Assembly: GCA_902801125.1 (NCBI GenBank)
Contig: CADCGT010000007.1
Location: forward strand, 1-63,364
Direction of reading: 5' to 3'
Origin: an uncultured Pseudomonadota bacterium
GTDB taxonomy: Bacteria > Pseudomonadota > Alphaproteobacteria > Rs-D84
DNA length: 63,364 nt
The notes under the pieces were generated by a model. The model saw only the letters and a program-made list of their open reading frames with translations, did no database searches and was not told the DNA's origin. Below, piece after piece: positions 59,012-63,364 of this stretch. Position 1 is the stretch's first letter. Every line of letters begins with the position of its first letter. The translations under genes and the position numbers were made by a program.

Positions 59012-60178
59012 TCATTTATACTTTTTTAACATCCAATAATACCCCGCACTGATAAACAAATTACTGCAAATCAGCATAATAATTGCAAAATATACAGACG
59101 ATAAATCCGCAACAATCCCCACACACCAATAAATTCCAGCCGATAAAATACCACCAAACAGTGAAACTATTGATCCCATTGTTGCACGTTGTTTTGACGA
59201 TAATTCTTGTTGCAACAATGCCGATTCTGCCGTTGACGATGTGCCATACAATATATTGACACAAGATTGGATGAACGGTGTCGCAAAATTATTCAAAATA
59301 ACAGCCGTTCCTTTGATTATCGTCATACCTATGGTTGAAGCAACCAAAATCTTGTAAAACCCAAATTTACGAAAATATGGCGCAATAGAAAAACTGATTG
59401 CACCACATGTTTGCTTTACCAATCGCGCAACATTAACCGCCCATGTTGGTATTAACATATTAAAATATGCCCCTTCGAACCGATGGCCAGCGAAACTGAT
59501 GCCATGGCTTAACATTTGTATTGTTGCCAATATTCTTAATTTTTTATTTTGAACAAACGCCTTGATTGCGGCAATAAAATGTTTAAAGGACGTCACATCT
59601 TCCCCGTTGTGTCGTTTTGGTTCAACAAAACGCATGCAAATAAAGATTGGTATGATATCTATAATCGCACAAACCCATGCCAATGCTGTCAAAGAATAAA
59701 AATAAGTGACAATTGCGGCAATAAAAGCACCAGCCCCCAAACCAATCTGCCCAAATGTTTTGCTGCGTGCATAGATTATATCATATTTATCAGATTTGCG
59801 TAATTCTTCCATCGTTTCATACATTAACGCATCATCTGTCCCAGATGCAAATGCCTCTGCGAATGCCCACACCACAGCCCCCACAATCAACAAATATTTA
59901 TAACCAAATGTTCCCGCCAATGCGAATATCAGCGACATCAACACTTCCAACACAGCGGACACTATCATTGTTTTTCTGCGACCAATTTTATCAGAAATTA
60001 TACCTGTTGGAACCTCTGCAATACTTTGCACAATACTTACAATCGAAAATACGCCCAACGCAAAAGCATACGAACCTGTTATTTGTTGGAAAAACACAAC
60101 CGCTAAAACCGACAACGGCCACATACTGGCAAACAAATAATAAAGTTTAAATAAAAATATATTTCTGCGAATTTCCAT
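59012..60178 (-). CDS. MFS transporter
   Basis: 388 residues with about 12 membrane helices. The loop 2-3 signature TGIISDKIGRRKTMIVSAV (GxxxDRxGRR) is present after helix 2. Charged conserved Arg/Glu residues are in helix 4 (FASGTDDALMYETMEEL). Substrate unknown; the overall form suggests drug or sugar efflux. Starts at ATG 60178. Confidence 0.85.
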   Translation of the reverse strand: MEIRRNIFLFKLYYLFASMWPLSVLAVVFFQQITGSYAFALGVFSIVSIVQSIAEVPTGIISDKIGRRKTMIVSAVLEVLMSLIFALAGTFGYKYLLIVGAVVWAFAEAFASGTDDALMYETMEELRKSDKYDIIYARSKTFGQIGLGAGAFIAAIVTYFYSLTALAWVCAIIDIIPIFICMRFVEPKRHNGEDVTSFKHFIAAIKAFVQNKKLRILATIQMLSHGISFAGHRFEGAYFNMLIPTWAVNVARLVKQTCGAISFSIAPYFRKFGFYKILVASTIGMTIIKGTAVILNNFATPFIQSCVNILYGTSSTAESALLQQELSSKQRATMGSIVSLFGGILSAGIYWCVGIVADLSSVYFAIIMLICSNLFISAGYYWMLKKYK

Positions 60179-60539
60179 ATAGATATATTAAATTGCATAG
60201 GAATAAAAAGCAATATGTTTCCAATAAAAAGTTCGCAAATGTGTAAAACGGTGTCTGTTTTTAACACTTAACTTACGAATTCGCGAACATATTGGAAAAC
60301 AAAGAAAAAACCGACCCAAAAGGTCGGTTTGAATTTTTGGCAGGGCCATCTGTGCAATTTGCGAATTGATACTATGCGTGATTTGTTGAGTTTTGGTAAA
60401 GATATTAAGATGTTTGTACAAACATGGTGTTTTATTTGATTATCAAAATAGACTACCTATATCCTATTTGTATAGAGAAGGACATTGTCAAAAAATTATC
60501 CCAAAATCATATTCTGTAATAGCTATAGATTTTTATTTT
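60179..60539. other. Intergenic region with repeats, no gene
   Basis: Contains two dispersed-repeat copies: 60250-60288 (inverse type; with GTTCGC/GCGAAC pairing across 60231-60288) and 60345-60420 (GCCATCTGTGCAATTTGCGA then ATTGATACTATGCGTGATTT). A terminator lies between them. I see no gene. Confidence 0.7.
60308..60330 (-). terminator. Terminator of the ankyrin protein gene
   Basis: AAACCGACC-caaaa-GGTCGGTTT; on the minus strand followed by TTTTTTC. Confidence 0.8.
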
Positions 60540-62309
60540 TTAAAAATCAAAAATTGTTATCTCTTTCAATTTATACGATCTAACACCAGAATCTACGGTT
60601 GATATTGCTTCGAATTTCCATTTTTCTTTAGGTCCTAAATTGGTATTATATGCCATAGCGTCGCCAATAATCGCATTTTCCGAATCATATACACTAAATG
60701 TAATATATACTGTTTTTAATGTAGATTCTGTATTGTTTATAAATGTACCACAAATTTGCTTACTATACTCTGTGTTACACCAACGCAAATCCGTTATTTC
60801 ATGCTGTGGTTTTGCACCATATTTTTGCAACACTTGTACAACATCGAACATTTTGTTTTTTTCTGCGTACTCTATTGGTTTTTGAAACTTATAGTAAGCA
60901 TTCATATCGGCACCAAGAGACAACCATAAATCCAACCTTTCTGCAACATTTCCAGCTCTATCTTGTAGGATTCCCCATATTAAAGGTTTATCACCCACAG
61001 TATATTTAACAATATCTGGCATCCTAGCTCCATGTTTTAAAAGCAACTTTGCCATGGTTGTATCAGCAAAAAATATAGTTCTTTCTATTGGATATGTTTT
61101 GTATATTTCATCTGCACGTTTCAAAATTCTAGGAATGTTCGGATTTGCTCCTTTTTCTAGCAAAAACCTAGCCACATCCACATTATTATGTTCAACCGCT
61201 GTATATAACGGTGTTTGAATAAATGTTTCACCGTTGTATTCGGTGGAATATTGAGTATTTATATCCGATATGTAGTTCAAACACATCTTTACAAGATCTA
61301 AATTCCCAGAATCCATAATACTTAAACAGAAATTGCTCTTGTTTTTTTGGGGTTGATAAGTTACATCGGCACCTTTATCGATCAACTCTTTTATTGTGGC
61401 AAGATTATGAATATCTCCTCCCAAAGAATATAGTATACTGGACGCATCTATTCCTTGTTTAACATTAAACTCGTATTCTCCGTTTTGCTTTTTTTCAAAA
61501 AACAATTCAGTTTCAGTTCCTACATAACATCTCGTGCATCGATATAAAACTTTGCACAATTCCGACTCAGAGCCTTCTATCAACTCTATATCACGCACAT
61601 AATACGCCAAGCTTTCTAACGTGGTATCTTTGCTTGGTTTTATCAATTTATAGAAAGCCCCCAAATTACAAAACTTGTTATCATAGTTTAATACTTTCCT
61701 TTCCCTCTCTTCTTCTAATTTTCTACTTTGTTCTAATTCTTTTTCTCTTTTTTCCCTTTCTTCCTTGTCTTTTTTTATTTGGTCTTGCAATTCAAGTTCA
61801 AAACATACTTTTTCTGCTTCTCGCATAGCCTTTATTCCGCCTACATCAGTCAAAGCACCGCCTTGAAGCCATATCACCTCATCAAAAAAGCCCAAATGTT
61901 TAGTAACATGACTAATTAAGCAATCACAATATATTTTAGAATAAGCGTCTTCACACTGTTTACGACGAAAAACTCTATTATCTTCCTTATCGTTTGTTGT
62001 ATCTTTGGTCGTCTTTTGTCCTTGAGTTGAATTTTCAAATGAAACCGTTTCTTTTTCTGCTAACTCTCGTTTCATTTCTTGTTCTTGAATAGGATTTTCA
62101 ACTGAAACTATTTCTTTTTTAACAAGCTCTTGTTCAGACTGAGTGTTTGGTGTTTTTACGGTAGGCTTGGGTTGTGTTACTAATCTGACGGAATTTTGTG
62201 AGGAACTTCCTGTAGGAGCTTTAACAGCTTTTTTCTTGTCATCTGTTAGTGCATCTAGGATAAGACATATAAGTGTCAAAATACCAACAAATTTTAAAAA
62301 TCCTTTCAT
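60540..62309 (-). CDS. Exported ankyrin-repeat protein with C-terminal FxLYD-like domain
   Basis: 589 residues from MKGFLKFVGILTLICLILDA after GGGAGAAAT. An N-terminal hydrophobic helix with Cys (signal or lipoprotein) is followed by a Lys/Glu linker and coiled coil (QIKKDKEEREKREKELEQSR). Residues about 300-500 contain ankyrin repeats (QTPLYTAVEHNNVDVARFLL, then EKGANPNIP; IWGILQDRAGNVAERLDLWL). The end (CGTFINNTESTLKTVYITFS, LGPKEKWKFEAIS) is an FxLYD-type Ig-like domain. Ankyrin proteins in host-associated bacteria are often exported to eukaryotic cells; here this is only inference. GC is lower than the core genes. Confidence 0.75.
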   Translation of the reverse strand: MKGFLKFVGILTLICLILDALTDDKKKAVKAPTGSSSQNSVRLVTQPKPTVKTPNTQSEQELVKKEIVSVENPIQEQEMKRELAEKETVSFENSTQGQKTTKDTTNDKEDNRVFRRKQCEDAYSKIYCDCLISHVTKHLGFFDEVIWLQGGALTDVGGIKAMREAEKVCFELELQDQIKKDKEEREKREKELEQSRKLEEERERKVLNYDNKFCNLGAFYKLIKPSKDTTLESLAYYVRDIELIEGSESELCKVLYRCTRCYVGTETELFFEKKQNGEYEFNVKQGIDASSILYSLGGDIHNLATIKELIDKGADVTYQPQKNKSNFCLSIMDSGNLDLVKMCLNYISDINTQYSTEYNGETFIQTPLYTAVEHNNVDVARFLLEKGANPNIPRILKRADEIYKTYPIERTIFFADTTMAKLLLKHGARMPDIVKYTVGDKPLIWGILQDRAGNVAERLDLWLSLGADMNAYYKFQKPIEYAEKNKMFDVVQVLQKYGAKPQHEITDLRWCNTEYSKQICGTFINNTESTLKTVYITFSVYDSENAIIGDAMAYNTNLGPKEKWKFEAISTVDSGVRSYKLKEITIFDF

Positions 62310-63364
62310 AATTTCTCCCACTGACCCGCTTTATTGTACCATATTAACAAAATTTAATCAATTTCATTCAAATATGGGAAAAAATAAAATCATGTATTGG
62401 AATCCAAACAAGAACAGATTAAAACTTCTAACCTTTTTCATGAAAAGTTCGTAAATTGGCAAAACAGGTATGTTTTTTGATACCCAACTTACGAACTCGC
62501 ACCAATAACGAAAATCAAAAGAATCTCCGTCTGTCGATTTTTTAAGATTTTCTTAATTGCCCCACTCGCTTCCTCGATGAACAATAATAAAAATCTATAA
62601 AAACTCGTGGGGACACAAACTCAGTTTTTATGATTTTTCTAATTGTGTATTTTCGTTTTCGCCATGCATGTCTTGTGGGCTATCGCCCACGAAAACTGCG
62701 TTTTCAAACGGCACTTGTCGTGCCGTTGACACTCTTGCGCAATCCGAGTGGGGCGTTTTAGCAAAATAAAACGACCACCAAATGGTGGTCTTTTTATTTT
62801 GGCAGGAGACAAGCTACAATTCTATAACTTCAAAAGAATATGAATTAACTGATTTTATCAACAGATACGACTATTTCTATGAACAACTATCTACCTTCAA
62901 TCCAGAACTATTATATTTGTTTCAGAACTAGATTCAGTAATATTTCCGAAACCAAATCCGAAGATATATTTCTTCTCAATCCCTTGCTGACATTGAACTT
63001 CAACAATAATATCGGATTTTCGGATAAAAATAATCAAACATATTTTAAGTAAAGTTAGTTTAAGTAAATTTAATTTAAAATTTTTTTATAAAAAATATTA
63101 TGAAATTCCGAAATTTAACTATAAATTATTTTGAATATCCCTGTTTTCTTGGGTTGTAGAGAAAAGAGAGTCATCGGAAATGCTTCGGAATGACTTCGGA
63201 TTAGTATCGGAAAGCAACAATTCAATATATCAAATATATTAGTTTCAAATGGGTATGCTTATATGATAAATCAAATAACTACTTCATAAGGGTCTTATTT
63301 TAATCATTTGATACAACATGTTCGTTGGGTCTAATTCTTAATGAGAATTTTTAGCTTGAATTAT
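62310..63364. other. AT-rich non-coding tail of the window
   Basis: More than 1 kb with no convincing gene. 62443-62502 is a dispersed-repeat copy with AGTTCGTAA/TTACGAACT pairing. 62561-62755 folds into several hairpins enclosed by GCCCCACTCG/CGAGTGGGGC, followed by a terminator at 62773. 62945-63212 carries nine TTCGGA/TCCGAA/TCGGA(A/T) motifs. A short frame coding SYNSITSKEYELTDFINRYD, then YFYEQLSTFNPELLYLFQN at 62815-62931 has no start codon and may be a gene remnant. Confidence 0.6.
62773..62794 (+). terminator. Terminator without an obvious gene
   Basis: GACCACCA-aa-TGGTGGTC followed by five T on the plus strand. Nothing coding precedes it on that strand, so it may end a non-coding RNA. 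Confidence 0.7.

Noticed and set aside
62815..62931. Short frame with plausible protein-like sequence after the orphan terminator
   Set aside because: No start codon or ribosome site; at best a gene remnant, mentioned in the tail region.

Overview
The window looks like a chromosomal segment of a small-genome, anaerobic or fermentative alphaproteobacterium of the uncultured host-associated (gut) type. I infer this from the frr-uppS-cdsA-rseP-bamA gene order, LptE/LptM/LpxI (a Gram-negative outer membrane), a class III anaerobic ribonucleotide reductase, moderately low GC, short intergenic regions, and several tandem or scattered type IV secretion-like genes. No rRNA and no CRISPR array were seen. 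Three tRNAs are present: Ala-GGC, Ser-TGA and Leu-TAG.

Layout. 1-10 kb: the end of a secreted protein gene, a histidine phosphatase, tRNA-Ala, the envelope operon frr-uppS-cdsA-rseP-bamA, then a small lipoprotein, two tandem VirB8-like proteins, a secreted protein and yraN. 10-25 kb: two paralogous secreted-protein genes point outward from a 167-bp inverted repeat. Between them lies a podovirus-like prophage remnant (portal, Bbp19-like, terminase, nozzle and tail tubular proteins, capsid, scaffold, holin-like protein, SleB-type hydrolase, plus a histone H1-like gene). Its large terminase gene is cut in two by a 3.4-kb cassette carrying a host-type dnaB helicase, a double-HTH regulator and an unknown gene. 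Next to it are birA, two small regulators and a strongly predicted, previously unlabelled small RNA whose loops are CU-rich (anti-Shine-Dalgarno-like).

26-39 kb: rRNA methyltransferase, two outer-membrane barrels, lpxI, unknown genes, an FKBP lipoprotein, a VirB11 ATPase, priA, miaA, gapdh and a Nudix hydrolase. 39-41.5 kb: tRNA-Ser lying between two fragments of itself, then a low-GC two-gene cassette encoding a DGQHR (DndB-like) protein and a GIY-YIG nuclease, the best candidate for an uncharacterised defence-type module. 41.5-56 kb: an nrdG-nrdD locus in which the glycyl-radical domain is a separate 61-residue gene, under tandem NrdR boxes; then an acyl-CoA ligase, lptE-holA-map-radC, zapA, parC and rpmG. 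56-63 kb: accessory region with a solitary lysozyme, small unknown genes, a deaminase, an MFS transporter, an ankyrin/FxLYD lipoprotein, a dispersed intergenic repeat family and an AT-rich, hairpin-rich tail with no convincing gene.

All identifications come from reading the sequence; no database search was run. Unknown genes are described as unknown.
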